Of a stretch of DNA of 56,967 bases, positions 24,834-32,268 are shown in pieces (position 1 is the first letter of the stretch; every line of letters begins with the position of its first letter). This DNA is from Nitrososphaera sp. (GTDB lineage Archaea > Thermoproteota > Nitrososphaeria > Nitrososphaerales > Nitrososphaeraceae). The stretch is taken from contig NZ_JACAEH010000016.1 of NCBI RefSeq assembly GCF_013388945.1, positions 1 through 56,967 of the forward strand. Reading direction: 5' to 3'. The notes below the pieces were generated by a model that saw only the letters and a program-made list of their open reading frames with translations, did no database searches and had not been told where the DNA came from. Position numbers and translations under genes: made by a program.

Positions 24834-25108
24834 GCGAGGAAATGTCTGCAGAGAAGGCAAGCACGATAATCATCGCCCCTTACGTTACAGAAAAGACGTT
24901 CAACCAAATAGAGCGCGAGAACAAGCTCTCGTTCAAGGTGTCAGAGCACGCAAGCAAGAAGCAGATAGTCGATGCAATCCGCATCCTGTACGAGGCAGAG
25001 GCAGCAGAGGTCAACACGGCGCGCACGATACAGGGCAAGAAGGCGTTTGTCACTTTCAAGGCGCCGGAAGGCGCGCGCGAGCTTGCGACAAAGCTGGGGC
25101 TGGTATAG
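24830..25108 (+). CDS. rpl23: Large ribosomal subunit protein uL23
   Basis: 92 residues with the family core APYVTEKTFNQIERENKLSF, ASKKQIVDAIRILYEAE and the KKAFVTFKAP strand. It forms part of the exit-tunnel rim that docks SRP. In most archaea rpl2 follows immediately; here the next gene is rps19. Confidence 0.94.
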   Translation: MSEEMSAEKASTIIIAPYVTEKTFNQIERENKLSFKVSEHASKKQIVDAIRILYEAEAAEVNTARTIQGKKAFVTFKAPEGARELATKLGLV

Positions 25109-25109
25109 C

Positions 25110-25163
25110 ATGACGCTCGCTAGGTTTAAAAATGGAAAACTTGCGGAGGAGAGAATGATCTAA
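25110..25163 (+). other. Possible 17-residue upstream frame coupled to rps19
   Basis: In the gap where rpl2 would normally be, ATG 25110 opens a frame reading MTLARFKNGKLAEERMI that stops at TAA 25161-25163, overlapping the rps19 ATG by one base. A TATA-like GGTTTAAAAAT (25121-25131) and a strong Shine-Dalgarno GGAGGAG (25146-25152) lie inside. The sequence is better explained as the ribosome-binding region of rps19; translation of the peptide is speculative. Confidence 0.25.
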
Positions 25164-25570
25164 TGGTACGCGAATTCAAGTTCAAGGGTTACACGCCTGA
25201 ACAGCTACAGTCAATGTCTGTCGAGAGCGTGCTCCCGCTTCTCAATGCAAGGCAGCGCAGGTCTCTTTCAAAGCGCGTCGGCACCTACATGAACGACGAA
25301 AAGAGAAAGCTGCGCGAAAAGATAAAGCTGGCCCGCGAAGGCAAGCTGAAGGGTCAGCTCAGGACACACGTCCGGGACATGATTATACTTCCAGACATGA
25401 TTGGCCTAACCATCAACGTTCACAACGGCAAAGAGTTTGCGGCAGTCGCAATCAAGCCCGAGATGGTCGGCCACTACCTAGGCGAATATGCGATAACAAA
25501 CAAGAGGGTACAGCACGGCGCACCGGGTGTCGGCGCATCCAGGTCCAGCCTGTACGTCCCGCTGAAGTGA
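25163..25570 (+). CDS. rps19: Small ribosomal subunit protein uS19
   Basis: 135 residues, archaeal type. Contains REFKFKGYTPEQLQSMSVES, RTHVRDMIILPDMIGLTINV and GEYAITNKRVQHGAPGVGAS. A near-perfect Shine-Dalgarno GGAGGAG about 10 bases upstream fixes ATG 25163. Confidence 0.96.
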   Translation: MVREFKFKGYTPEQLQSMSVESVLPLLNARQRRSLSKRVGTYMNDEKRKLREKIKLAREGKLKGQLRTHVRDMIILPDMIGLTINVHNGKEFAAVAIKPEMVGHYLGEYAITNKRVQHGAPGVGASRSSLYVPLK

Positions 25571-25575
25571 TAGTC

Positions 25576-26049
25576 ATGCCACAATACTCCTACGCTTTCC
25601 ACAACTTTGACAAGGCCCGCCACGTGCGCGCCTCTGTCCGCGAGAAAAGCATCTCGCACAAGCACTCGCGCGAAATAGCAGTCGCCATCTCTGGCAAGTC
25701 CATCGAAAAGGCACGCGAGTTCCTTGAAAACGTCGTCGCCAAGAAAGAGGCGGTTCCGTACCGGCGCTACCACAACGAGGTCGCACACAGGAGCAACATC
25801 CGCGACGGCTTTTCTGCAGGCAGGTTCCCGCAAAAGGCAGCCAAAGAATTCTTGAAACTTCTCGACAACCTGGAATCAAACGCAGAATACAAGGGCATGG
25901 ACCTTGACAGGCTTCGCATCGTCAGCGCGGTCGTGCACAAGGGCACCAAGCTGAAGAGGTTCCAGCCAAGGGCGATGGGAAGGTCAAGCCCGAAATACGA
26001 CACGCTTGTCCACGTGGAACTGGTCGCACAGGAGGGCACCACAGAATGA
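25576..26049 (+). CDS. rpl22: Large ribosomal subunit protein uL22
   Basis: 157 residues from ATG 25576 (a GTG at 25567 overlapping the rps19 stop is less likely). It has SISHKHSREIAVAISGKSI, RRYHNEVAHRSNI and the tunnel-lining beta hairpin VHKGTKLKRFQPRAMGRSSP. Its stop overlaps the rps3 start. Confidence 0.95.
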   Translation: MPQYSYAFHNFDKARHVRASVREKSISHKHSREIAVAISGKSIEKAREFLENVVAKKEAVPYRRYHNEVAHRSNIRDGFSAGRFPQKAAKEFLKLLDNLESNAEYKGMDLDRLRIVSAVVHKGTKLKRFQPRAMGRSSPKYDTLVHVELVAQEGTTE

Positions 26050-26738
26050 GCGCAGTCAAGAACGTCATGAAGAACAGCTACCGCAACATGGAGATAAACG
26101 AGTTTTTGAGGCGCGAGCTCAAAGACGCCGGCTTTGGTGGCGTAGAGATCCAAAAGACGCCCGTCGGCGCAAGGATAACCGTTTTTGTCACAAGGCCGGG
26201 CCTCGTCATCGGCCGCAAGGGGACAGGCATCAAGGACCTGATGGCAAAACTTGAGCAAAAGTTTGGCCTGCAGAACCCGCAAATATCGGTCCTTGAAGTC
26301 ACGTCGCCGGAGCTGAACCCGGAGATAATGTGCAACAGGATCGCGCAGCTCATAGAGCGCGGGACTGCATTTCGGCGCGCCTCGATGTGGACTCTCAACA
26401 CGATAATGAGCGCAGGCGCGCTTGGCGTTGAAGTGGTTATTTCGGGCAAACTCCGCACAGAGCGCGCCCACTTTGAAAAGCACACGGTTGGCGTCGTCCC
26501 GAAGAGTGGCGACATCGCAGGCCACATTGTAAAGACGGGCATCACGCACGTACTTACAAAGATGGGCCTCATGGGCATCCAGCTCCGCATAGCGACAAAG
26601 GCAGAGCTCCCGCAAGAGTTCCAGCTGGTCGACGGCACCGCGCCTGCGGCGCCGCAGCCCGCAGAAACCCCGGCGGCAGATGCAGTTCAAGAAGCGCCGG
26701 CCGAACAAAAGGAGGAGACAGTAAATGGCACGAATTAA
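26046..26738 (+). CDS. rps3: Small ribosomal subunit protein uS3
   Basis: 230 residues. N-terminal KH domain with VFVTRPGLVIGRKGTGIKDL, then RGTAFRRASMWTLNTIMSAG and GVEVVISGKLRTERA. The C-terminal 35 residues are Ala/Pro/Glu-rich and probably disordered. The last 14 bases overlap rpl29. Confidence 0.96.
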   Translation: MSAVKNVMKNSYRNMEINEFLRRELKDAGFGGVEIQKTPVGARITVFVTRPGLVIGRKGTGIKDLMAKLEQKFGLQNPQISVLEVTSPELNPEIMCNRIAQLIERGTAFRRASMWTLNTIMSAGALGVEVVISGKLRTERAHFEKHTVGVVPKSGDIAGHIVKTGITHVLTKMGLMGIQLRIATKAELPQEFQLVDGTAPAAPQPAETPAADAVQEAPAEQKEETVNGTN

Positions 26739-26937
26739 GCTAAAGACTTTTCGTGAAATGAACGACACAGACCTTGCAGGCAAGCTGTCAGAGATGAAGG
26801 CAGACCTTGCAAAGATGAGGTCCGAGCAGTCCAAGGGAACGCTGAAGAAGCACTCGGGAGAGATAAGGTACGTGAGGCGCGACATTGCGCGCATCATGAC
26901 CATCCTGAACGAAAGGAAGGCAAAGGCGTCGGCATGA
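26725..26937 (+). CDS. rpl29: Large ribosomal subunit protein uL29
   Basis: 70 residues, a two-helix protein: KLKTFREMNDTDLAGKLSEM and EIRYVRRDIARIMTILNERK are the expected helices. Starts inside the end of rps3 and overlaps the Rpp29 start by 4 bases. Confidence 0.93.
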   Translation: MARIKLKTFREMNDTDLAGKLSEMKADLAKMRSEQSKGTLKKHSGEIRYVRRDIARIMTILNERKAKASA

Positions 26938-27200
26938 TAACTCCTGGAAATATTCTGGCGCACGAGCTCGTAGGCCTTGGCGCAAAAATCGCCGAGTCGA
27001 CAGACCCGTCGCTTGCAGGCGTCAGTGGCACGATAGTGTTTGAAACCAAAAACACGATTTCATTAAGAACGAGCAGCGGGACAAAGCAGGTTGCAAAATC
27101 TGCTGCAAAAAAGATCGAAATCGAAACGCAGACCGGCGCTTGCTTTATAAGTGGTTCGTCGTTGATAGCAAGACCTGAGGACCGCGTATCGCGATTATAG
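26934..27200 (+). CDS. rnp1: RNase P protein component 1 (Rpp29/Pop4)
   Basis: 88 residues with the Sm-like beta-barrel of archaeal Rpp29: NILAHELVGLGAKIAESTDP, GVSGTIVFETKNTISLRT and the C-terminal FISGSSLIARPEDR. It binds the specificity domain of RNase P RNA with Rpp21. Its place between uL29 and uS17 is conserved in archaea. Pop5 and Rpp30 are at 52.6-53.4 kb. Confidence 0.92.
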   Translation: MITPGNILAHELVGLGAKIAESTDPSLAGVSGTIVFETKNTISLRTSSGTKQVAKSAAKKIEIETQTGACFISGSSLIARPEDRVSRL

Positions 27201-27208
27201 GTGATAGT

Positions 27209-27550
27209 ATGACAAGAAATATCGGTGTTTCAGTTGTTGCGCCCCGCAAAGAATGTGCAGACGATCTCTGCCCGTTCCACGGCACGCTCTCCATCAGGGG
27301 CAAGCTGCTGAGGGGCACGGTCACAAGTGCCAAGGCAAAGAAGATGGTGGTAGTCGCAAGGGAGTACCCGAGGCCAGTTCCAAAGTACAAGAGGTACGTC
27401 AGGTCCAGGTCAAAGGTGCACGCCTACCTGCCAGAGTGCGTCGAGACAAAGGAGGGCGACGAGGTAATGATAGCAGAGTGCAGGCCACTTTCAAAGACGA
27501 TATCTTTCGTTGTAATTGAGGTGAACACAAAGGATGGCGGCAGGAGCTAA
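27209..27550 (+). CDS. rps17: Small ribosomal subunit protein uS17
   Basis: 113 residues, archaeal type: CADDLCPFHGTLSIRGKLLR with two cysteines, YPRPVPKYKRYVRSRSKVHA and ECRPLSKTISFVVIE. The 3' end overlaps rpl14 by 17 bases. Confidence 0.95.
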   Translation: MTRNIGVSVVAPRKECADDLCPFHGTLSIRGKLLRGTVTSAKAKKMVVVAREYPRPVPKYKRYVRSRSKVHAYLPECVETKEGDEVMIAECRPLSKTISFVVIEVNTKDGGRS

Positions 27551-27974
27551 GTCAAGAGCAGTTTCAGCCAAGGGCGTAGAGGAGTTCCGCCCGTACATCA
27601 CGAGGGCGCTGCCGGTAACGGCAGAGCTCGTGTGCGCCGACAACACCGGCGCAAAGGTGCTGCGCATCGCGCAGGTCACAAGGTACAAGGGAAGGCACTC
27701 GCGCCAGCCGGCAGCGGCGGTCGGAGACTTTGTCACGGTGACAGTAAAGAAGGGCCCGGCCGAGCTCCGCAAGCAGGTTTTCGGCGCAGTAATCGTGAGG
27801 CAGAAATACCCGATAAGGCGCCCCAACGGCACGCGCATATCCTTTGAAGACAATGCTGCAGTGCTCGTGACACCTGAAGGCGAGATAAAGGGCACGGACA
27901 TCAAGGGGCCGGTCGCAAGCGAGGCCGCAGAAAAGTGGCCGAGGATAGCAAACCTGGCGGGGATGATAGTCTAA
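27534..27974 (+). CDS. rpl14: Large ribosomal subunit protein uL14
   Basis: 146 residues. ELVCADNTGAKVLRIAQV, GDFVTVTVKKG and SFEDNAAVLVTPEGEIKGTD are the family signatures. The stop TAA overlaps the rpl24 ATG by one base (TAATG). Confidence 0.96.
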   Translation: MAAGAKSRAVSAKGVEEFRPYITRALPVTAELVCADNTGAKVLRIAQVTRYKGRHSRQPAAAVGDFVTVTVKKGPAELRKQVFGAVIVRQKYPIRRPNGTRISFEDNAAVLVTPEGEIKGTDIKGPVASEAAEKWPRIANLAGMIV

Positions 27975-28474
27975 TGACACAGATGAATCCAAAACTGTTG
28001 CACGTTCCAAAGCACCAGCTCGACAAGATGGTCGGCTCGACGCTGTCAGACAGCCTGCGCCAGCAGTACGGCCGCAGGAGCGCGCGTGTCATAAAGGGCG
28101 ACTCGGTGCGCGTGATGCGCGGCGAGTACAAGGGCGTGGAGGGCAAGGTCGACCGCGTCAACGTCAAGTTCGGCACCCTGATAATCGAAGGCATACAGCA
28201 CGAAAAGGTCAAGGGCGGTCAGGTCAAGGTACCAATCCACGCCTCAAAGGTTATGATAACAAGCGTCAAGACAGACGACAAGCTGCGCTTTGCGGGTACA
28301 AGCCCCAAGGAGCAGCCGGCTGCAGAGTCAAAGGCCGAAGCGGCAACAGAGGCTAAAGCGGCACCCAAGCCTGCAAAGGTCAAGGCAAAGGCAAAGCCAA
28401 AGAAGACAGCCAAAAAGGCAAAGAAGGTCGCCAAGAAAGCAAAGGCGGCAAAGAAAAAGGGGGCGTCAAAGTAA
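27974..28474 (+). CDS. rpl24: Large ribosomal subunit protein uL24 with Lys/Ala-rich tail
   Basis: 166 residues from ATG 27974, chosen because it overlaps the rpl14 stop. The uL24 core is clear (RRSARVIKGDSVRVMRGEY, KGVEGKVDRVNVK). The last 50 or so residues are almost only Ala, Lys, Pro and Glu, with histone H1-like runs such as KKTAKKAKKVAKKAK. This tail is much longer than the family needs and may contact rRNA or act as a nonspecific nucleic-acid binder. Confidence 0.94.
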   Translation: MTQMNPKLLHVPKHQLDKMVGSTLSDSLRQQYGRRSARVIKGDSVRVMRGEYKGVEGKVDRVNVKFGTLIIEGIQHEKVKGGQVKVPIHASKVMITSVKTDDKLRFAGTSPKEQPAAESKAEAATEAKAAPKPAKVKAKAKPKKTAKKAKKVAKKAKAAKKKGASK

Positions 28475-29188
28475 ATGGGTAAGAAAGGCGGAGATACGCG
28501 CGTAAAGAGGCAGATGGCCCCGACGTTCTGGGACATCAAGAGGAAGGAAAGCCAGTTCGTGATGCGCGTCAAGCCGGGCCCGCACCCCAAGAGCAGGGCG
28601 TACCCGCTTGGCATGGTGCTTCGCGACGCCATCAAGGCAACCAAGACTGCGCGCGAGTCGCAGGTGGTACTCAACGAGGGCAAGATCAAAGTCGACGGCA
28701 TTGTCAGGCGCGACCCCAACCTCGCAGTCGGCCTCATGGATGTCGTGGAGCTTTCAAACGGCCAGGCCTACAGGCTAGTTCCCAAGGACTCGGAGCTTTT
28801 GGCGCCAGTCGCAGTCGACGGCTCTGAAAAGAACGTGAAGCTTGCCAAGGTGACAAGCAAGGTCATGATAAAGGGCAAAAAGATCCAGTATGGCTTCCAC
28901 GACGGCAAGACGCTGATAAGCGACGCCAAGCTCAAGGTCGGCGACACGTGCGTCATGCAGCTGCCAGAGTCAAAGATAAAGGACCACATCAAGTTTGAAA
29001 AGGGCGCGACCGCGCTCATCATAACAGGCGACAACGCCGGCAAGATAGGCAAGATAGAGGACCTCCGCGAGGGGGTCTTCTCGCTTCCTACGAGGGCGCT
29101 TGTCGCGTTCGAGGACAGGTCAGTCGAGCTTCCGGTCGAGATGGTCATGGTGGTCGGCTCTGACAAACCGGTGATAAAGGTGAACTAG
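28475..29188 (+). CDS. rps4e: Small ribosomal subunit protein eS4
   Basis: 237 residues. N-terminal S4 RNA-binding region (VVLNEGKIKVDGIVRRDPNL) and a KOW motif (TALIITGDNAGKIGKIEDLR). Starts directly after the rpl24 stop. Present only in archaea and eukaryotes, which supports the domain assignment. Confidence 0.95.
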   Translation: MGKKGGDTRVKRQMAPTFWDIKRKESQFVMRVKPGPHPKSRAYPLGMVLRDAIKATKTARESQVVLNEGKIKVDGIVRRDPNLAVGLMDVVELSNGQAYRLVPKDSELLAPVAVDGSEKNVKLAKVTSKVMIKGKKIQYGFHDGKTLISDAKLKVGDTCVMQLPESKIKDHIKFEKGATALIITGDNAGKIGKIEDLREGVFSLPTRALVAFEDRSVELPVEMVMVVGSDKPVIKVN

Positions 29189-29206
29189 AAAATAAGCGAG
29201 CAAGTC

Positions 29207-29716
29207 ATGGAAAAAAGCATGAAAAGGATTGCGGTGGACAAGGTAGTTATCAACATCGGCGTCGGCAAGTCCGGCGAGCCGATGGAAAAGGCCAAGAAAG
29301 CCTTGACTGAATTGACAGGTCACACGCCGGCAGTCAGGGGCGCGAAAAAGACCGTGCGCGACTTTGGCATCCACCAGGGCGAGCCGATAGGCGCGATGGT
29401 GACTTTGAGGCGCGAAGAGGCCCTGGAGTTTCTAAAGCGCGCACTTGCGGCGAAAAAGAACGTGCTCAAAGAGTCCTCGTTTGACAACTTTGGCAACTTT
29501 TCTCTGGGCGTGCACGAGCACATCGACATCCCCGGCACAAAGTACAACCCGGAGATAGGCATTTTCGGTATGGACATAAACGTCGTTCTTGTGAGGCCAG
29601 GATACAGGATAGCAAGGAAGAGCCGCAAGCGGGCGAAAATAGGCAAGACCCACAGGATAAACAAGCAGGAAGCTATCGAGTTTTTCAAGCAGCAGTTTGG
29701 AGTGGAGGTAGCCTAG
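29207..29716 (+). CDS. rpl5: Large ribosomal subunit protein uL5
   Basis: 169 residues: KVVINIGVGKSGEPMEKAKK, VTLRREEALEFLKRAL, FGNFSLGVHEHIDIPG and FGMDINVVLVRPGYR. Binds 5S rRNA. Followed directly by rps14 (TAG then ATG). Confidence 0.95.
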   Translation: MEKSMKRIAVDKVVINIGVGKSGEPMEKAKKALTELTGHTPAVRGAKKTVRDFGIHQGEPIGAMVTLRREEALEFLKRALAAKKNVLKESSFDNFGNFSLGVHEHIDIPGTKYNPEIGIFGMDINVVLVRPGYRIARKSRKRAKIGKTHRINKQEAIEFFKQQFGVEVA

Positions 29717-29896
29717 ATGCCAAAGCCGAGAGACTACGAAACAACCGGAAGGAAAAAGCTGGCGCACGGCAGGGGAACCCGCTGGTGCAAAAGGTGCGGT
29801 TCATATAACGGCCTCGTCAGAAGTTACAACCTGATGCTTTGCAGGCAGTGTTTCAGGGAAGTGGCAAACAGCCTGGGGTTCGTCAAGTACGAGTAG
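29717..29896 (+). CDS. rps14: Small ribosomal subunit protein uS14 (zinc-binding type)
   Basis: 59 residues, short enough to be missed by gene callers. It has the four-cysteine zinc site CKRC and CRQC with [16 protein letters not shown]. Start ATG 29717 follows the rpl5 TAG with no gap. Confidence 0.94.
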   Translation: MPKPRDYETTGRKKLAHGRGTRWCKRCGSYNGLVRSYNLMLCRQCFREVANSLGFVKYE

Positions 29897-29905
29897 GTGT
29901 ATGGG

Positions 29906-30298
29906 ATGCCGGCGCTAAACGTCCTTTCAAACATGTTCACGACGATATACAACAACGAGACCAGGAGGAAGAGGGAGTGCATGGTACTTCCTGCGTCCAA
30001 GTTCTCAAGCGAGGTCCTGAAGGTGATGCAAAAGCACCACTACATCGGAGAATTTGAGCAGATTGACGACGGCAGGGCGGGCAAGTTCCGCGTGCAGCTT
30101 TTGGCGAAAATAAACAAGTGCGGCATAATCACGCCGCGCTTTTCGGTGAAAAAGGACAAGTACTTTGACTGGGAGAGGCAGTTCCTTCCTGCGTACAGCA
30201 TGGGCATACTGCTTGTCTCGACCAGCAAGGGCATAATGTCGCACCACGAGGCGCAGGCGCAGGGTCTGGGAGGAGTCCTAGTTGGCTACGTCTACTGA
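29906..30298 (+). CDS. rps8: Small ribosomal subunit protein uS8
   Basis: 130 residues from ATG 29906 (an in-frame GTG at 29897, directly after the rps14 stop, is an alternative). LSNMFTTIYNNETRRKRECM, ASKFSSEVLKVMQKHHYIGE and GGVLVGYVY fit archaeal S8. Confidence 0.94.
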   Translation: MPALNVLSNMFTTIYNNETRRKRECMVLPASKFSSEVLKVMQKHHYIGEFEQIDDGRAGKFRVQLLAKINKCGIITPRFSVKKDKYFDWERQFLPAYSMGILLVSTSKGIMSHHEAQAQGLGGVLVGYVY

Positions 30299-30308
30299 GC
30301 AAGAGATA

Positions 30309-30836
30309 ATGGCAGAGGTCAAGATCCCCGCCGGCGTCAAGGTGACAAAGGAAGGGTCATACCTGGTAGCCAAGGGCAAGCTCGGCACGGTCAAGAAAGA
30401 CCTGCTCAAGGTCCCGGTCACTATAACGATAGAAAACGACAAGGTCACGATAAAGCCGTACGGCAAGAGAAAGCGCGACCTTGCAGTGACAAACACCGTC
30501 AGGAGCATCGTCCAGAGCATGATAAAGGGCGTCGAGAAGGGCTACACTTACAAGGTCAAGGTTATCTTTGCGCACTTTCCGATATCTGTCAAGGTAAAGG
30601 GCAAGGAAGTGCACGTGGAGAACTTTTTCGGCGAAAGGTCCGCCCGCGTGGCCAGGATCCAGGGCGACGCGACGAAGGTAGAGGTCCAGGGAGAAGACGT
30701 GGTCATCAAGGGCCCGAGCCTTGAAGACGTCTCGCAGACTGCGGCCAACATCGAGCAGTCCACCAAGATAAAGGACAAGGACCAGCGCGTCTTCCTAGAC
30801 GGGCTGTACGTCTACTCTCGCGAAGAGGGCATGTAA
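30309..30836 (+). CDS. rpl6: Large ribosomal subunit protein uL6
   Basis: 175 residues from ATG 30309. VKIPAGVKVTKEGSYLVAKG at the N terminus, KVIFAHFPISVKVKG and FFGERSARVARI are typical. It is the last gene of the operon here; the usual archaeal continuation (eL32, eL19, uL18, uS5, uL30, uL15) is absent, and a T-rich stretch (about 30848-30853) plus a tRNA promoter follow. Confidence 0.95.
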   Translation: MAEVKIPAGVKVTKEGSYLVAKGKLGTVKKDLLKVPVTITIENDKVTIKPYGKRKRDLAVTNTVRSIVQSMIKGVEKGYTYKVKVIFAHFPISVKVKGKEVHVENFFGERSARVARIQGDATKVEVQGEDVVIKGPSLEDVSQTAANIEQSTKIKDKDQRVFLDGLYVYSREEGM

Positions 30837-30870
30837 GGGCCCCCTCCATTTTTGCGCCTGCTCAAAAACA

Positions 30871-30877
30871 TTATATT
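30871..30877 (+). promoter_or_regulatory. TATA box of tRNA-Asn
   Basis: TTATATT centred about 29 nt before the first base of the tRNA (30903), the expected box A spacing. Confidence 0.6.
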
Positions 30878-30902
30878 GTGCATGGAATTTGCGTATATCT
30901 GC

Positions 30903-31012
30903 GCCGCTGTAGCTCAGCATGGTAGAGCAAATTCAAAGCGCAATATTGTGCTTCGGAGCTTAACTGGCTGTTAACCAGTGGGTCACCAGTTCGAGTCTGG
31001 TCAGCGGCGCCA
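30903..31012 (+). tRNA. tRNA-Asn (GTT) with non-canonical intron and encoded CCA
   Basis: Acceptor arms GCCGCTG (30903-30909) and CAGCGGC (31002-31008) pair fully. The D arm is GCTC/GAGC, the anticodon arm ACTGG-CTGTTAA-CCAGT with anticodon GTT at 30970-30972, and the T arm ACCAG-TTCGAGT-CTGGT. The discriminator G and CCA are encoded. Between the D arm and anticodon arm there are 34 bases instead of one, so about 33 are an intron. GAGC (30925-30928) can pair with GCTT (30958-30961) with AAA and AAC as 3-base bulges, a bulge-helix-bulge that predicts removal of 30931-30963. The final A of CCA is the A of an ATG for the next frame. Confidence 0.92.
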
Positions 31013-31065
31013 TGTATTTTCCATACGATAGCTTTATAGCATTTCCAAATCACGCGTACTGGTTA

Positions 31066-31509
31066 TTGAGCAAGGACGACTTGCCGGCTGACAGGGTGGA
31101 GGACCAGCTGAAGGGCAAGACCCTGCAGGTCTACATGTACATGATAAGGCGCAAGGAGCCGGTCGGCGTGAGAGAGGTGCAGCGCGACCTGTCGTTTTCA
31201 AGCCCAAGTGTTGCACAGTACCACATAGACAAGCTGGTTGAGCTTGTCCTGGTAGAACAGGACGAGCACGGCAGGTATTACGTCATCCAGAAGGTGCAGG
31301 TGGGCGTGCTGCAGGCGTTTGTCAACGTCGGCGGCAGGGCAGTCCCGCGGCTCCTCTTTTTTGCCGCGTTTTTCACAACCATGCTTGCCGCGTACCTTGT
31401 CGTCAACTTTGAAAGGCTCGACGTCTTTGCGCTTGGCTTTGCAGTCGCAGGCGCAGTGGCGTTCTGGGCAGAAACGATAAGGGTGTGGCTCAAGCGGCCT
31501 ATTTCATAA
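31066..31509 (+). CDS. Winged-helix protein with two C-terminal membrane helices
   Basis: About 147 residues. A winged helix (about 10-75: GKTLQVYMYMIRRKEPVGVR, then SPSVAQYHIDKLVELVLVEQ) is followed by two membrane helices (about 95-115 and 120-138). It looks like a membrane-anchored transcriptional regulator, a type common in Thaumarchaeota. Start choice: TTTATAG at 31033-31039 predicts transcription from about 31061, so TTG 31066 is preferred over the ATG at 31012, which overlaps the tRNA CCA end. Confidence 0.75.
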   Translation: MSKDDLPADRVEDQLKGKTLQVYMYMIRRKEPVGVREVQRDLSFSSPSVAQYHIDKLVELVLVEQDEHGRYYVIQKVQVGVLQAFVNVGGRAVPRLLFFAAFFTTMLAAYLVVNFERLDVFALGFAVAGAVAFWAETIRVWLKRPIS

Positions 31510-31535
31510 TATTTCAGAACTCGAATTTTGAAATA
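31510..31535. repeat. 26-bp palindrome copy 1
   Basis: Two 13-base arms, TATTTCAGAACTC and GAATTTTGAAATA, complementary at 11 of 13 positions. It fills the gap between the convergent genes ending at 31509 and 31537 and matches the palindromes at 39349 and 41557. In this position it could act as a bidirectional terminator hairpin. Confidence 0.55.
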
Positions 31536-31536
31536 C

Positions 31537-31932
31537 TTAGACCTTGATGATGTCAAGGGCCACCGCGTCTGCAAGAAGGTCCACGTGTTTTGCAGCCACT
31601 ACGTAGCCGTTCTTGATGTCAGTCGATGCGACCCACCTGTTAGTTGAACTGAACAGTCTTTCTTTTTTCATCCTCTTTTCAATCTCTTCGATGTCAAGCT
31701 CGCGCTCTTCGACTTCCTGTGTCGCGGTGTACTTTATCGTGAGCAGGACTTTTTTCACAAGCACCCTGTTTCCAAACCGGCGCGACAGGTCCCTTGCGCC
31801 CTCGTCTATCTCGACTAGTTTTATCTTTATCTGCATGTGGTTGAGCGCGTCCCTGCTTGTCAGGAGCCTCTCGTCGACAAACCGGTCATAACTCATGTAC
31901 AGAGTTGATGTCTCACTAGCATTAATAAGCAT
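31537..31932 (-). CDS. Hypothetical protein (119-131 residues)
   Basis: No recognised domain. Basic/acidic alternating sequence with RDALNHMQIKIKLVEIDEGA and a helix DIEEIEKRMKKERLF; the end is HVDLLADAVALDIIKV. It is the last gene of a packed minus-strand unit: its ATG 31932 directly follows the DUF35 stop. A TATA-like TTATTAAT 30 nt before the in-frame ATG 31896 suggests an additional internal leaderless start. Confidence 0.65.
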   Translation of the reverse strand: MLINASETSTLYMSYDRFVDERLLTSRDALNHMQIKIKLVEIDEGARDLSRRFGNRVLVKKVLLTIKYTATQEVEERELDIEEIEKRMKKERLFSSTNRWVASTDIKNGYVVAAKHVDLLADAVALDIIKV

Positions 31933-32268
31933 TCATTTTTCAGGCGCAAAGAGATAGTACGGCGTACCATCCTTCATACCACATTCTATCATGCGCACGT
32001 CCATGCCTTCGGAGAGATCCGCGCTTTCAAACGAGCCGACCAGCCTGAACCCATCCATCTGCACGATGCCAAACACGCCTTCATGCCCGCGCAGATGCGA
32101 CGTGGCAAACTCGACAAGCACGCCCCTGTTGCTGACTTTTTTCAGTGCGGTCCGGGAATAGCATTCCGAGCATGTCGAAGAAGGAGGCCATGCTTTTTTC
32201 CCGCACTTTGTGCACACAGGGATCCTGAACTCTCCCTGCTTGAGGTGCTGCGTGAATTCAGACTCCAA
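31933..32268 (-). CDS. DUF35 OB-fold/zinc-ribbon acyl-CoA-associated protein
   Basis: 111 residues. Rubredoxin-like zinc knuckle CTKCGKKAWPPSSTCSEC (about 19-36) followed by the OB-fold DUF35 domain. Such proteins pair with thiolases or HMG-CoA synthase and are thought to hold or channel acyl-CoA. The start is TTG 32268, inside the 3' end of the thiolase gene (11-base overlap), which supports a complex. Confidence 0.9.
   Translation of the reverse strand: MESEFTQHLKQGEFRIPVCTKCGKKAWPPSSTCSECYSRTALKKVSNRGVLVEFATSHLRGHEGVFGIVQMDGFRLVGSFESADLSEGMDVRMIECGMKDGTPYYLFAPEK

Noticed and set aside
25767-26963. Long (398-codon) open frame antisense to rpl22-rps3-rpl29
   Set aside because: It overlaps four certain ribosomal genes on the other strand and its residues show no protein family; GC-rich coding DNA with GC-ending codons keeps antisense frames open.
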